From contig NZ_JACCFW010000001.1 of assembly GCF_013410455.1 (NCBI RefSeq), forward strand, positions 2,000,929-2,064,928: a stretch of 64,000 nucleotides of DNA, in the 5' to 3' direction. A program made the translations under genes and the position numbers. Of the stretch, positions 24,853-33,704 are shown one piece after another. Origin of the DNA: Allobranchiibius huperziae (GTDB lineage Bacteria; Actinomycetota; Actinomycetes; Actinomycetales; Dermatophilaceae). Under the pieces are notes generated by a model. It saw only the letters and a program-made list of their open reading frames with translations. It ran no database searches and was not told the origin of the DNA. The first letter of the stretch is position 1. Each line of letters starts with the position of its first letter.

Positions 24853-25989
24853 TCAGGGGTGCAGGAGCACCTTGGTCCACCCATCGAGTCGGTCGTCGAA
24901 GTTCTTGTAGCCCTCGGCGGCCTGGTCCAGGTTCAGTTCGTGGGACACGATCAGGCCCGGGTTCAGCTTGCCGCGGTGGATCAGGTTGCGCAGCTGGCGG
25001 TTGTACTGCTTGGTGTTGCACTGCCCGGTGCCCATGGCCTGGCCCTTGAAGAAGAACGTGCCGAAATCGAACCCGAACTTGCCCTCCTTGGCGAGGTCAT
25101 CTTCGGCCTCGGGGTCCTCGGGCACGAAAACGCCAACAACCCCAATGCGCCCGGTGGGTCGCACGGCCTGGATCAGGCTGTTGATCGTCAGACCCGGTCG
25201 CTCCTGCCCTTCGTGGTCATGCGCCTGGTAGCCCACGGCCTCCACGCCCTTGTCAGCGCCCTCACCACGGGTCGCATCCAGGATTTGCTGCACAGCGTCA
25301 CCCTTGCTGTCGTCAATGGGGGTGGCGTCCAGTTGCTCCGCCAGCTTCAACCGGTCGGACTGGCGGTCGACCACGAACACCTGGTCCGCGCCGCGCAACC
25401 GGGCCGACATCGCCGCCATGAGCCCCACCGGGCCGGCGCCCCAGATCACCACGGACTCCCCGATCCCGACCTGCGCGAGCTCAGTGCCGTGATACCCCGT
25501 CGGCAGGATGTCGGACAACATGACGTAGTCCTTCTCCTTCTCCCGCGCGTCCTCGGGCAGGACCAAGGCGTTCCAGTCCGCGTACGGCACCCGCAGCAAC
25601 TCCGCCTGTCCCCCGTTGTAGGGGCCCATGTCGGCGTACCCGTACGCAGCCCCGGCGTTTCCGGGGTTGGCGGTCAGGCAGAAACCGGTCCGGCCCGCCT
25701 CGCAGTTCTTACAGAACCCGCAGCCGATGTTGAACGGCAGACAGACCATGTCACCGACTTTCACCCGGTCGACCCCGTCGCCGACCTCGATGACCTCACC
25801 CATGTTCTCGTGACCGAGGACCTTGCCCTCCTCCACGTCGGTACGGCCTTCGTACATGTGCAGGTCGCTGCCACAAATGTTGGTGGTGGTGATCTTGATC
25901 AGAGCATCCGTCGGCTTCTCGATCTTCGCGTCGGGGACTTCGTCGACCGAGACGTTCTTCGGGCCGTGGTAGACCAATGCGCGCATCAT
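24853..25989 (-). CDS. Glutathione-independent formaldehyde dehydrogenase (zinc-dependent MDR family)
   Basis: A 378-residue zinc-dependent alcohol dehydrogenase of the formaldehyde dehydrogenase/dismutase subgroup. Catalytic zinc ligands are Cys39 and His60-Glu61. Structural zinc Cys are at about 90, 93, 96 and 104, and the NAD-binding loop is GAGPVGLMAA. The MRALVYHGPKNVSVDEVPD start and the C-terminal DFGTFFFKGQAMGTGQC are characteristic. It would oxidise formaldehyde to formate, the substrate of the nearby membrane formate dehydrogenase. Two adjacent ATGs (25989 and 25986) are possible; AAAGGA lies just upstream. Confidence 0.9.
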   Translation of the reverse strand: MMRALVYHGPKNVSVDEVPDAKIEKPTDALIKITTTNICGSDLHMYEGRTDVEEGKVLGHENMGEVIEVGDGVDRVKVGDMVCLPFNIGCGFCKNCEAGRTGFCLTANPGNAGAAYGYADMGPYNGGQAELLRVPYADWNALVLPEDAREKEKDYVMLSDILPTGYHGTELAQVGIGESVVIWGAGPVGLMAAMSARLRGADQVFVVDRQSDRLKLAEQLDATPIDDSKGDAVQQILDATRGEGADKGVEAVGYQAHDHEGQERPGLTINSLIQAVRPTGRIGVVGVFVPEDPEAEDDLAKEGKFGFDFGTFFFKGQAMGTGQCNTKQYNRQLRNLIHRGKLNPGLIVSHELNLDQAAEGYKNFDDRLDGWTKVLLHP

Positions 25990-26603
25990 GCGTCCTTTGC
26001 TGTGAAGGGGGTTCCACGTTGCAGGTTGTGGACTGACTGGGTTGCTCGGCGGCCGTCACGCCGAGGTAGCGGCCCCCTTCATTTGTACCCTTTACAGCGT
26101 CTTGGTGCTGGCCCTCATCGTGGTCACCCCACCTACCTCAGAGCTTCCTCGTGAACCTGGTGATGGTCCTGGGAGTGGCCCCTTGTACCGGCGCCGGGCA
26201 ACCAGCTGCCTGAGGCCTAACCAGTGAGGTGGCTGATCGGTCCGCCGCAAACGAGCGATCAGTGATCTCGGTGGCCCTATAGGCGGGGCCGGCCGGCACC
26301 AGTCGTCGCACCCATAGCCCCGTTGATGGGACCCAAGCGTGAACGGGTGGTGGTGTGCGCAGATCTTCCGCAAGGCCGTCTCTTGCCGGTCGATGCGCTC
26401 AACGGGGATGGACGCGGCTGCTCGAGGTGTGGCGCCGTTCCCAATCTCCGTGGTAGGTCGTCGACGCCCGCAACGGCTATTGCGCAGGGGGTCATCCTCG
26501 GCGCAAGCTATGTGCACGAGTCGACGGACGTTGCGATAGCCGCCTATTCGCTTGGCCCCAGACCCTGGCCTCGTTGACATCACCGCGAGCCGAGGGCCAA
26601 CCC
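25990..26603. other. Interval without a convincing gene
   Basis: About 610 bp. Overlapping frames on both strands (up to 163 codons on the minus strand) show no domain and have mixed codon usage. The left end must hold the promoter of the formaldehyde dehydrogenase gene. Confidence 0.45.
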
Positions 26604-26852
26604 ATGAGTCAATACTCCAGCACTACTTCGACGCCGACCAACCATCGCACGACGCGGGAGGATTGCATCGCGCGACTTTCGCCAGTCCATCAGGCCCGGG
26701 TTCGCGCGGCTCTGAGCGGTGTCGACCTGGAGCAGCTCGACGTGGAGGAGGTCGTTGACCTGTGCGACCGAGTTGCAGGAGTGATTAGTTTCACCGAGTA
26801 CCAAGCACGTGGCCGCGCACGGCGAAGGCGCGCCACGATGCACCTGGCGTAG
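26604..26852 (+). CDS. Small hypothetical protein
   Basis: An 82-residue, soluble, helical protein starting MSQYSSTTSTPTNHRTTRED. The central part, RLSPVHQARVRAALSGVDLE, is followed by an acidic helix and a very basic RGRARRRRA tail. It resembles no family I know. Codon usage is acceptable, and no strong ribosome site is visible. It could be a small nucleic-acid-binding protein or a chance frame. Confidence 0.4.
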   Translation: MSQYSSTTSTPTNHRTTREDCIARLSPVHQARVRAALSGVDLEQLDVEEVVDLCDRVAGVISFTEYQARGRARRRRATMHLA

Positions 26853-27090
26853 CCACAGCGCCCGTTGCCCTAAGACGTGCTGTTTTCAAGCTGCGCGCCG
26901 GGCCGTCGGGATGGTGGCTGAGGATTCGTGCCTTTGGATCCTGCAATGGCGGATGGCAGTTGTCGCCACGGGCACTTCGGAAATCCTTAGGTCCCGAAAT
27001 CGTAAGGTCCCCCTTCGAGCCGTGGGCCCGTGCGGCCTTGGCGACGGCTCGGCACTCTCAACGCGGGCACCCTGCAGCCATCCGTGGCTC

Positions 27091-27312
27091 CTATGAGCAG
27101 GTGCCGGTCATTGAGACGGTGGGAGTGTTCGGGCCGGCAGGGAGCACGGAAGACAGCGGGTGGCCGTCTTCGTCGGTTGTGGGGCCGGGTCCGGTGGTGG
27201 CGGCGCAGCCGGTGATGAGGACGGTGCAGCCTAGGGCCAGGCACAAGCGCCACCCATGGGAAGGGTGGCGCTTGTGCCTGGACCGTGCTTGGTGAGCACG
27301 AAGGGAGGGCAT
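27091..27312 (-). CDS. Possible small lipoprotein whose signal region overlaps a large hairpin
   Basis: A 73-residue frame with a basic N-terminus, the hydrophobic stretch CLALGCTVLITGC ending in a lipobox-like LITGC, and a mature part AATTGPGPTTDEDGHPLSS of lipoprotein type. Against it, the signal-coding part lies on a perfect 19-bp inverted repeat that looks like a terminator. The frame starts right after the stop of the upstream membrane gene. Confidence 0.4.
   Translation of the reverse strand: MPSLRAHQARSRHKRHPSHGWRLCLALGCTVLITGCAATTGPGPTTDEDGHPLSSVLPAGPNTPTVSMTGTCS
27237..27281. terminator. Perfect 19-bp stem hairpin
   Basis: CCAGGCACAAGCGCCACCC and its exact reverse complement are separated by 7 nt (ATGGGAA). 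It lies 35 nt beyond the stop of the minus-strand membrane gene, the place for a terminator of the envelope gene set. No T-run is seen, and the sequence is also part of the possible lipoprotein frame. Confidence 0.6.
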
Positions 27313-27315
27313 GGG

Positions 27316-28062
27316 TCAGTTGCGGTAGGCCTGTACTGAGGTCTTGTCGATCTTGCGGTGGTAGTGCATTCCGGCCAGGCCGCCGAGGATCGCTCCGACG
27401 AGGCTGGCGACCGCAACCGCGATCAGGGCGATGACGCCGGTGGTCGTGAGGGTGCCCTCCTTGACCGGGATCCGCGGGAAAGCGTTCAGCTTGGACAGGA
27501 CGTTGTACTTGTCACCGGCCACGGCCGCGACGATGGCGAGCACGATCGCAATGACCAGGGCCCACACCCAGACCGCGATGCCCTGGCGGATTCCGTTGAA
27601 CCGGGCCATCCGACCCGCGACGTAACCACCGCAGTAGTACGCGACGAGCACGATGACCAGCAGCGCGATCGCGCCCACGATGCCCACCGTGGTGGAGTTG
27701 TTGCTGGCGGCGTTGGTGGCCTTGGTGACGTCGGTCTTGTTTGCCAGCCCGACGCCTGCGCCGATGGCGGCCAGCAGCGCGGTCAGCAGTACCGCCATAC
27801 CGGTCGCGGTCAGCCAGCCGAAGAAGGCTGACCCGATCTTGATGCCGCCGTGCTCCTCCTTCTGCGCTGTGGTGATCGACTCGTGGTCGATGTTTCGAGG
27901 TCGGCGATGATCTCGATGGTCGCGCTCATCACTGCCTCGGCCCTGATGCGTGTCCTGGTCATCGGCCGGCCACTGGCCCCGTGTAGTACGAGGATTGGTT
28001 GAGTCAGCTGATCCTTGTGCGTTGGAGTCGAAGGTGTGGGCGCCGCCGCGGTCGTTGGCCAT
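27316..28062 (-). CDS. Four-helix membrane protein with charged N-terminus
   Basis: A 248-residue protein. The first 85 residues are polar, His/Asp/Arg-rich and disordered. Four membrane helices follow (about 88-112, 128-150, 165-185 and 215-240) with Gly/Ala-rich faces, and a CGGYVAGRMARFNG loop joins helices 2 and 3. The pattern resembles YrzE-type or TIGR04086-like membrane proteins often found with PRC-barrel/DUF2382 genes. It belongs to the run of minus-strand envelope genes. No enzymatic motif is seen. Confidence 0.7.
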   Translation of the reverse strand: MANDRGGAHTFDSNAQGSADSTNPRTTRGQWPADDQDTHQGRGSDERDHRDHRRPRNIDHESITTAQKEEHGGIKIGSAFFGWLTATGMAVLLTALLAAIGAGVGLANKTDVTKATNAASNNSTTVGIVGAIALLVIVLVAYYCGGYVAGRMARFNGIRQGIAVWVWALVIAIVLAIVAAVAGDKYNVLSKLNAFPRIPVKEGTLTTTGVIALIAVAVASLVGAILGGLAGMHYHRKIDKTSVQAYRN

Positions 28063-28178
28063 GGGTCATCTCTCTTTGGGATTGTGCGTTGGTAGGCCAG
28101 CGCACACGTGACCCGTGGCCTGGGGTGGAGCAAGACCACGCCGCCCCTCCATTTCAGGAAGCGCGGCGTGGTGGGACC

Positions 28179-29066
28179 TCAACGGTTGTTGATGTCTCGG
28201 CGGGGTTCGTTGCCCTCGCCGGTGTCAGTCTCGATCTGCTCCTTGCGGACCTGCTCGGTGACTTCCTGCTCACCGGAGACGGTCTCGGTGTCAAGCTTCA
28301 CGCGCTCCACCGGGACGGTCTCCTTCTGCACGACGGGCTGCTCGGCATGCAGCGTCACCTCGTGCTCCTCCTCGGTCAGGTCGCCACCAGACAGGGCGTC
28401 ACCGCGGTTGGCCTCGGTGATCGGTTCACGGACGACGCGGACCTCTTCGTGGCTGACGGGGACCGTGGTGGTCACATTCTCGGTGACCACGTACTTGCGC
28501 AGACGCGCGCGTCCGGTCTCCACCTTCTCGGTGCCCACATTCAACCGCTCCTCCGAGCGGGTCATGGCGTCGTCAGTCGTGGGACCGGAGGAGTCCCGAC
28601 CCACGACACCGGGCTCACCAGCGCGGTCGCGACGGTCGTCGTGCTCGCGCTCGCGCTCGTGCTCATGGTCGCTGTCCTGGACGCCGTCCTGCACCGTTCC
28701 CCGGCCGCCGACCACGTCGTCGTGTCCGTTGCCGCCCGTAGACGATGTGCCATAGGCGAGGCCGTAGTACTCGTACAGCTTCTGCTCCTGCTCGACGTCG
28801 AGGTGCTCGTCGGCATCGCTGACCCGGGGGGCGTCCTTGACCTTGTCCTTGCTGTACGGCAGCCGCAGGTCGTTGCCGTCGACTTCGGCGTCCCGGACGG
28901 GGATGAACGTCTCTGAGGTGCCGAACAGACCGGTCTTGACGGTGACCCACTCGGGCTGACCGGACTGGTCGTCCAGGTAGATCTGCCCGATTGATCCGAT
29001 CTTGGCGCCTTCGGAGTCGACGGCGTTGCCGCCGGAGATGGTCTGGATCTGCTCTGTGGAAATCAT
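28179..29066 (-). CDS. PRC-barrel plus DUF2382 stress protein
   Basis: A 295-residue soluble protein. The N-terminal PRC-barrel (residues about 5-80: GAKIGSIGQIYLDDQSGQPE, then PVRDAEVDGNDLRLPYSKD) is linked by a charged His/Asp/Glu/Arg region to a C-terminal DUF2382 domain (RSEERLNVGTEKVETGRARL). This architecture is common in desiccation- and radiation-tolerant bacteria as a general stress protein. The start is the ATG at 29066 with GAGGG 9 nt upstream. It stands between the YihY gene and the four-helix membrane gene on the same strand. Confidence 0.9.
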   Translation of the reverse strand: MISTEQIQTISGGNAVDSEGAKIGSIGQIYLDDQSGQPEWVTVKTGLFGTSETFIPVRDAEVDGNDLRLPYSKDKVKDAPRVSDADEHLDVEQEQKLYEYYGLAYGTSSTGGNGHDDVVGGRGTVQDGVQDSDHEHEREREHDDRRDRAGEPGVVGRDSSGPTTDDAMTRSEERLNVGTEKVETGRARLRKYVVTENVTTTVPVSHEEVRVVREPITEANRGDALSGGDLTEEEHEVTLHAEQPVVQKETVPVERVKLDTETVSGEQEVTEQVRKEQIETDTGEGNEPRRDINNR

Positions 29067-29188
29067 GTGTAGTCCCTCACATAGAGATGGTGGTGCGGTC
29101 GGATCACCGGACTGGGCCGGCATCCGTGGGTTCCCGATCCGCCTACTAGGGGTCGGAGTTGAAGCAGTAAGAACAGGTCGCGCCGGTT

Positions 29189-30268
29189 CTACTGGTCGGT
29201 GGTTCGTTCCCTGATCCGGGCTGCTTCCTCGGCCTCGCGTTGCTGAGGCTCATCCAGCTTGCGGGTGTCGCGCAGCTCCGCGAAGGGCTCCACGTCGTGC
29301 GGGAAGCCGGCGCGGATCGCCCGTTCGCGTTGAGTCTCGGCGTTGAACTCCGCGCCCAGCAGCACGCAGATGTTGCTGATCCACAACCAGACCAGGAACA
29401 CGATCACGGTCGCGAACGAGCCGTAGGTCTTGTTGTAGGACCCGGAGAAGGAGACGTAGAGCGCGAACAACGCTGAGGCGATGATCCAGATCACGACGGC
29501 GATGACGCCGCCGAGGCTGATCCACCGCAGACCGGGTTGTTTGACATTCGGGCACGCTTTGTACAGCAGCGAGAACATCAGGCTGACCACGATCACCAGC
29601 ACCGGCCATTTGGCGATCTCCCACACGAGCACCGCGGAGTGGCCGACGCCGAAGACCTTGCCCAGTTGAGAGGCCACCGGACCGGTGGCGATGACCATCA
29701 CCGCACTGGCGGCCAGCAAAACCACCAGCACCAGCGTCACCAGCAGACGCACCGGTGCGGTCTTCCAGATGGGTCGGCCTTCGTCGACGTTGTAGATCGC
29801 GTTGGAAGCGCGCATGAACGCTGAGACGTACCCCGAGGCCGACCACAACGCCAGCGCCAGGCTCACGATCAGCGCGATACCGGCGGCGCCGGCCTTGCCC
29901 TGCACCTGGGTGATGATGGACTTCAAGACACTCGTGACCCCACTGGGGGCAATCGAGGAGATGTTGGACAGCAGTGAGTCGGTCTGGTGTTTTCCGAGCA
30001 GTCCCAGCACTGACACCAATGCCAGCATGGCCGGGAAGATGGCCAGGATCCCGAAGTAGGTCAACGCGGCGGCGTAGTCGGTGACGTTGTCGTGTTTGAA
30101 CTGTTTCATCGATCGCCGCAGGATCGCGAACCACCCGGCTTTGGGCAGGTCGGTGGGCCGGTCCGGGGCGTGATCGGCACTGTCGGCGGCGCTACCGCCG
30201 CGGCCCGCGTCAAAGTTCTGTCGGCCTCGCTCAGGTTGGCCCGGCTGGGCGACCGCGTCAGCCGGCAT
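29189..30268 (-). CDS. YihY/virulence factor BrkB-family membrane protein
   Basis: A 359-residue protein with about six membrane helices. The family hallmark DNVTDYAAALTYFGILAIFP is near residue 60, and a KTYGSFATVIVFLVWLWIS helix region and an LLGAEFNAETQRER tail follow. The N-terminal 45 residues are polar. Function in the family is unsettled (earlier called RNase BN, now regarded as membrane transporters or envelope proteins). Its start overlaps the end of the DUF3618 gene by 11 nt, so the two are cotranslated. A second YihY-type gene lies outside the island at 39680-40801. Confidence 0.88.
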   Translation of the reverse strand: MPADAVAQPGQPERGRQNFDAGRGGSAADSADHAPDRPTDLPKAGWFAILRRSMKQFKHDNVTDYAAALTYFGILAIFPAMLALVSVLGLLGKHQTDSLLSNISSIAPSGVTSVLKSIITQVQGKAGAAGIALIVSLALALWSASGYVSAFMRASNAIYNVDEGRPIWKTAPVRLLVTLVLVVLLAASAVMVIATGPVASQLGKVFGVGHSAVLVWEIAKWPVLVIVVSLMFSLLYKACPNVKQPGLRWISLGGVIAVVIWIIASALFALYVSFSGSYNKTYGSFATVIVFLVWLWISNICVLLGAEFNAETQRERAIRAGFPHDVEPFAELRDTRKLDEPQQREAEEAARIRERTTDQ

Positions 30269-30914
30269 AGTGCCCGCCGATAGAGCCTGAGCCTCTGCCT
30301 TGGCCTGACCCGTTGTCCGTGACGTCTTGGGAGGCGTCTTGGGCGTGTTCCTTCACGTCGGAGGTCGCGCTCTTGGCGTGCTCGGCAGTCCGGTTCGCTG
30401 CCTCGGTCGCGGTTTGCTGCACCGATTGGGCGGCATCACGTGCTGGCTGTTTGAGGTTGGAGGCCACGTCCTGTGCGGACTGCTTCACCGAATCAGTGAG
30501 CCCGCTGGCGCGGTCTTCGACCGTGGCGGCGGCCTTCTGCTCGGTATCGCTGGCGGGTAGGAGCGAGGAAAGCAACCAGCCGGCGCCGAACGCGATCACG
30601 CCTGCGGCGATGGGGTTGCCCGACGCCCGGTCGCGGACCGCGTCCGGCGCGGAGCCGGCTGCGCCCTGTGCGGACCCGCCCGCGTTCTGCGCGGAGTCAG
30701 CGGCCGACTGCGCCGTCTCCTTCGCGGCCTGCGCGGCACTGGTGCCCACGCCCATCACCCGATCCTTGATCGAGCTCAGGCCGCGGGAGACCTTCTCGCG
30801 GCGGGTACCCACGAACTGCTGTGGGTTGACCCGGTTGGTCAACCGGGTCACGTCCTGGGACAGGGCGTCCTGGGTACGGCGGGTGTCGGCTGCGAGCTGG
30901 TCGGGGTCACTCAT
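30258..30914 (-). CDS. DUF3618 domain protein with Ala-rich coiled tail
   Basis: A 218-residue protein. The N-terminus DQLAADTRRTQDALSQDVTR matches DUF3618 (about 40 residues). A hydrophobic helix in the middle (AAGVIAFGAGWLLSSLLP) is flanked by long Ala/Gln/Asp-rich helices with heptad-like repeats reminiscent of LEA or apolipophorin-type proteins. The ATG at 30914 overlaps the end of the holin-like gene. It probably binds or shields the membrane surface under stress (inference). Confidence 0.85.
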   Translation of the reverse strand: MSDPDQLAADTRRTQDALSQDVTRLTNRVNPQQFVGTRREKVSRGLSSIKDRVMGVGTSAAQAAKETAQSAADSAQNAGGSAQGAAGSAPDAVRDRASGNPIAAGVIAFGAGWLLSSLLPASDTEQKAAATVEDRASGLTDSVKQSAQDVASNLKQPARDAAQSVQQTATEAANRTAEHAKSATSDVKEHAQDASQDVTDNGSGQGRGSGSIGGHYAG

Positions 30915-31377
30915 GCTGGTCTCCTTGGCGTGGCTTGATCGCACTGGGGATGCGCTTGATGGAATCGATGGTGCGTTGCGGGGTGAGGCTGATGGATCGC
31001 AGGACACCGCGGCCCACGATGAACAGCACCGCGGCGATCACGGCCCACACCAGGGCCACAATCAGCGCGGCCCAGGCAATCCCCACGAGGTGACCCAAGC
31101 CCCACCACGCTGCGGTCGAGGCGAAGATGACCGCCATCAGCGCCGCGAAGCCCGCGCCGCCCAACATGCCGGCGCCCTTGCCGGCCTTGCCTGCCTCGGC
31201 ACCGATCTCGGCCTTCGCGAGCTCGACCTCCTGGCTCATCAACGCTTTGAGGTCCCGCGTGACGTCGGACATGAAGTCGCGGACCGCGGCCTTCTCATCG
31301 GTGCTGGGCGGCAGTTGGCTGCCCAGGTCGGTCACGTCGTCGCGTAAACCGCCGACCTCTTCGCGCAGGTCACTCAC
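30907..31377 (-). CDS. Phage holin family/DUF1469-type membrane protein
   Basis: A 156-residue protein with an amphipathic N-terminal helix (LMSQEVELAKAEIGAEA) and two hydrophobic hairpin helices (about 75-95 and 100-125), the arrangement of the Actinobacterial Holin-X/DUF1469 family. Despite the name, these are envelope-stress proteins found beside DUF3618 genes and are not linked to phage lysis. It overlaps both neighbours by 8 nt. Confidence 0.87.
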   Translation of the reverse strand: MSDLREEVGGLRDDVTDLGSQLPPSTDEKAAVRDFMSDVTRDLKALMSQEVELAKAEIGAEAGKAGKGAGMLGGAGFAALMAVIFASTAAWWGLGHLVGIAWAALIVALVWAVIAAVLFIVGRGVLRSISLTPQRTIDSIKRIPSAIKPRQGDQHE

Positions 31378-32002
31378 GGCCGGCCCGCCCCTCAGACGTC
31401 ACACCGGTCTCCGAAGGAGCCGGTGTGACGGTGGACTGATCGTCATCGGAGTCCGTGTTCGTGTCTATGTGCTGAGCAACGACCCCGCGGGTGAGGCGGC
31501 CGGCTGCCACCCCGGCCAATGCAGCAGACAGCAGAAACGCACCGGGGCGCTGCCGACCAAACTTCCTGACGTCATTCAGCACCTGATCGGTGTCGCGCCG
31601 CTCGAGCCACTCCGTAGCGGCACTCACCCGGTCACGGGCCGTGGTCACCGCGTCGATGGCGGCACCTTGAGCGTCGTTTGACGACGCGTTGTCTGTCATG
31701 GCCGACAACTGCCGACCCAGATCCTGCAGAGCCTGCACCGCGGTGGTGCGCTGGGTCTCTGCCTGCTCGCGCAGCTGGGTGCGGGTCTGACCCAGCAAGT
31801 CGCTAGCCCGTTCTTTGGCTTCACCCGCGACCTGAGCGGCGGCCTGCTGGCCGGTGCGGGCCACGTCGGCTGCGGCCTGTTGGCCGTGGCTGGCGACATC
31901 GGCGGCCGCGTCCTTGGCCTGCCCTGCCGTGGACTCCTGCGAGCCATCGCCCGCTGGGCGCTCTGCTCGCCGCGAGAATGACTCGTTCGTTGGACTATTC
32001 AT
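31370..32002 (-). CDS. Ala/Gln-rich helical protein, first gene of the envelope operon
   Basis: A 210-residue protein with long amphipathic helices (QQAAADVARTGQQAAAQVAG, then LLGQTRTQLREQAETQRTTA) and a C-terminal hydrophobic segment (GAFLLSAALAGVAAGRL). The start is the ATG at 32002 with a perfect AGGAGG 5 nt upstream, the strongest ribosome site of the cluster. It leads the overlapping minus-strand series holin-like, DUF3618, YihY. No catalytic motif is seen; it is a membrane-associated coiled protein of unknown role. Confidence 0.78.
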   Translation of the reverse strand: MNSPTNESFSRRAERPAGDGSQESTAGQAKDAAADVASHGQQAAADVARTGQQAAAQVAGEAKERASDLLGQTRTQLREQAETQRTTAVQALQDLGRQLSAMTDNASSNDAQGAAIDAVTTARDRVSAATEWLERRDTDQVLNDVRKFGRQRPGAFLLSAALAGVAAGRLTRGVVAQHIDTNTDSDDDQSTVTPAPSETGVTSEGRAGRE

Positions 32003-32083
32003 CGTTGCCTCCTGGTGCGTCGCACCCTGTTGCTTCACATCGGTCGCCCCTGTAGGCCGGCCGCAAGCTGTGGCCCGTCGAGC

Positions 32084-32100
32084 CGTCTACACCGTAGACG
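32084..32100. promoter_or_regulatory. 7-bp inverted repeat between the envelope operon and the TetR gene
   Basis: CGTCTAC, spacer ACC, GTAGACG. It lies 82 nt upstream of the envelope operon start and 152 nt before the TetR gene. A second, imperfect dyad around GCGTACGGCGTATAC follows immediately. TetR proteins commonly bind such dyads in divergent regions, so one of these is the likely operator. Confidence 0.5.
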
Positions 32101-32251
32101 CAATATGCGTACGGCGTATACAACCGCGTCCGAACAGGCCGCTTCGCAGCAGATTCACCTAGAGTGCACAACACCCCACGGTGGGTTTCGAGTGGCTCGA
32201 CAGGGGGTCGATTCGAGTCGTACAGCCAAGACGTGAAGGCCAGGTGACGGG

Positions 32252-33073
32252 ATGCGCGAGCTAGAGGCGCAACGCGCTGAAAGTAGGCGGCGGCTGAGTC
32301 TGGATCAGATCGTCTCCGCCACGGTGGACCTCATCGACGAGCAGGGGATTGCCGCGGCCTCGATGCGCACTGTCGCCCGCCAACTGGGTGTACAAGTGAT
32401 GGCGCTCTACCGCTACGTTGCCAACCGAGAAGATCTCTTCGACGCGGTCGTGGACCATATTGTCGGCGAACTGGACGATGACCCGACCATTCAGCAAGAC
32501 GTCGGCGATGACGGGTGGCAGTCCTACCTGACCGACCTCGCATGGGGTGTGCGTCGGTACGCCCGAGCCCACCCTCACGCCTTCCCCCTGGTGGCCACCC
32601 GCCCCCCCAGCGCTCCGTGGATCAATCCGCCCCTGCGTTCGCTGCGCTGGATCGAGACCATGTTAGCCAACCTTTCTCAGGCCGGGTTCAACGACGAACA
32701 GGTGCTGTTCACCTACCGGTCCTTCAACAGTTTCCTGCTGGGACACCTTCTCCTAGAGACCAGCGCCATGGTCATCGACGACCCCAAACCCGGCGATGGC
32801 TCCTTTCAGGCTGGCGACGACACCGGAGCCCACGATCCAGTGGACCCGGCAGACCCCGTCCCCGGTTCCATCAGCCCCACCCGCACCACCGCCAAACGAA
32901 AAGCACTGGCCAACGCTGAGACCACCAGCGAACTACTCGGCGTCAAACCCAGCGACTATCCCGTGATCCATCGACTGCGCGCCGGTCTCACCGAGGACCA
33001 TTTCGAGCAAGAATTCGGGGCCGGACTCGACATCCTGTTCGGTCGCATTGCCAACAAAATGGACCACGTTTGA
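32252..33073 (+). CDS. TetR-family transcriptional regulator
   Basis: A 273-residue regulator. The N-terminal HTH is clear: RLSLDQIVSATVDLIDEQG, then AASMRTVARQLGV and MALYRYVANREDLFDAV. A TetR_C effector domain contains an insertion of about 35 polar residues (Asp/Pro/Thr-rich, around 178-215), which is unusual. It is divergent from the envelope operon and most likely represses it. The ligand is unknown. Confidence 0.9.
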   Translation: MRELEAQRAESRRRLSLDQIVSATVDLIDEQGIAAASMRTVARQLGVQVMALYRYVANREDLFDAVVDHIVGELDDDPTIQQDVGDDGWQSYLTDLAWGVRRYARAHPHAFPLVATRPPSAPWINPPLRSLRWIETMLANLSQAGFNDEQVLFTYRSFNSFLLGHLLLETSAMVIDDPKPGDGSFQAGDDTGAHDPVDPADPVPGSISPTRTTAKRKALANAETTSELLGVKPSDYPVIHRLRAGLTEDHFEQEFGAGLDILFGRIANKMDHV

Positions 33074-33213
33074 CGACCCGGATTGCTCACAAGGCCTGGG
33101 ATTCTCACACGATAGGTTCCGCGCGTCACCGCAGGATGCGCACTCTAACGTGGGCTCACTCGCACGTCAGGTCCACGGTCGAATCGCCGGGCAACAGATC
33201 TTGCCCGGGTTGT

Positions 33214-33519
33214 TCAGCCGGCGGAGGACCGCTGCTCGCGTGGCCTGGTCGGTCGTTGCGGCTCTTCTTCGCGTTGATCGTCGGTGATGATCAGCACGTG
33301 CCGGTGGTCAGTCGTCAGCCCGCGGGTGGCGGCCCAGCGCGTAGTTGTGGGCCGCAGTTGCGGAGGTACCTGACGCGTCGGGATCGGGCTCAGCTGGTAG
33401 ATGTGCAAGGCGCGCATCAACCAGACGCGCATTGCGTCGGGCCCCCTGCGAGGCACGAGATCAATGCGCACCCACGGGCCGGCTTCGCGACCTTCACTGC
33501 GGTAAATCTTCATGCTCAT
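33214..33519 (-). CDS. Hypothetical protein
   Basis: A 101-residue frame with high-GC third positions starting MSMKIYRSEGREAGPWVRID. The central segment, MRALHIYQLSPIPTRQVPP, is followed by a polar, Arg/Pro-rich end. A longer in-frame extension upstream contains a 24-nt tandem repeat (plus strand about 33575-33622) and is less convincing. It resembles no family known to me. Confidence 0.4.
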   Translation of the reverse strand: MSMKIYRSEGREAGPWVRIDLVPRRGPDAMRVWLMRALHIYQLSPIPTRQVPPQLRPTTTRWAATRGLTTDHRHVLIITDDQREEEPQRPTRPREQRSSAG

Positions 33520-33704
33520 CGCGACCCCGCCGGCTGGGTAGCTCGAACCCTCGAGCGTGGGGCTACCGGATTGCCGAAGACACGTCGTGCGCGGTATCCG
33601 AAGATACGTCGTGCGCGGTAGCGGGAGATCAAGGTCATTGCTGGCATGAGGGTCACTTTCCGTGAGATGGCGCAGGCTCGGCATGCACTGGGCGGCGTGG
33701 TCAG

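Noticed and set aside
30907-31377. Holin-family gene as evidence for a prophage
   Set aside because: Neighbours are DUF3618 and YihY envelope genes and no phage structural, lysis or packaging genes are present.
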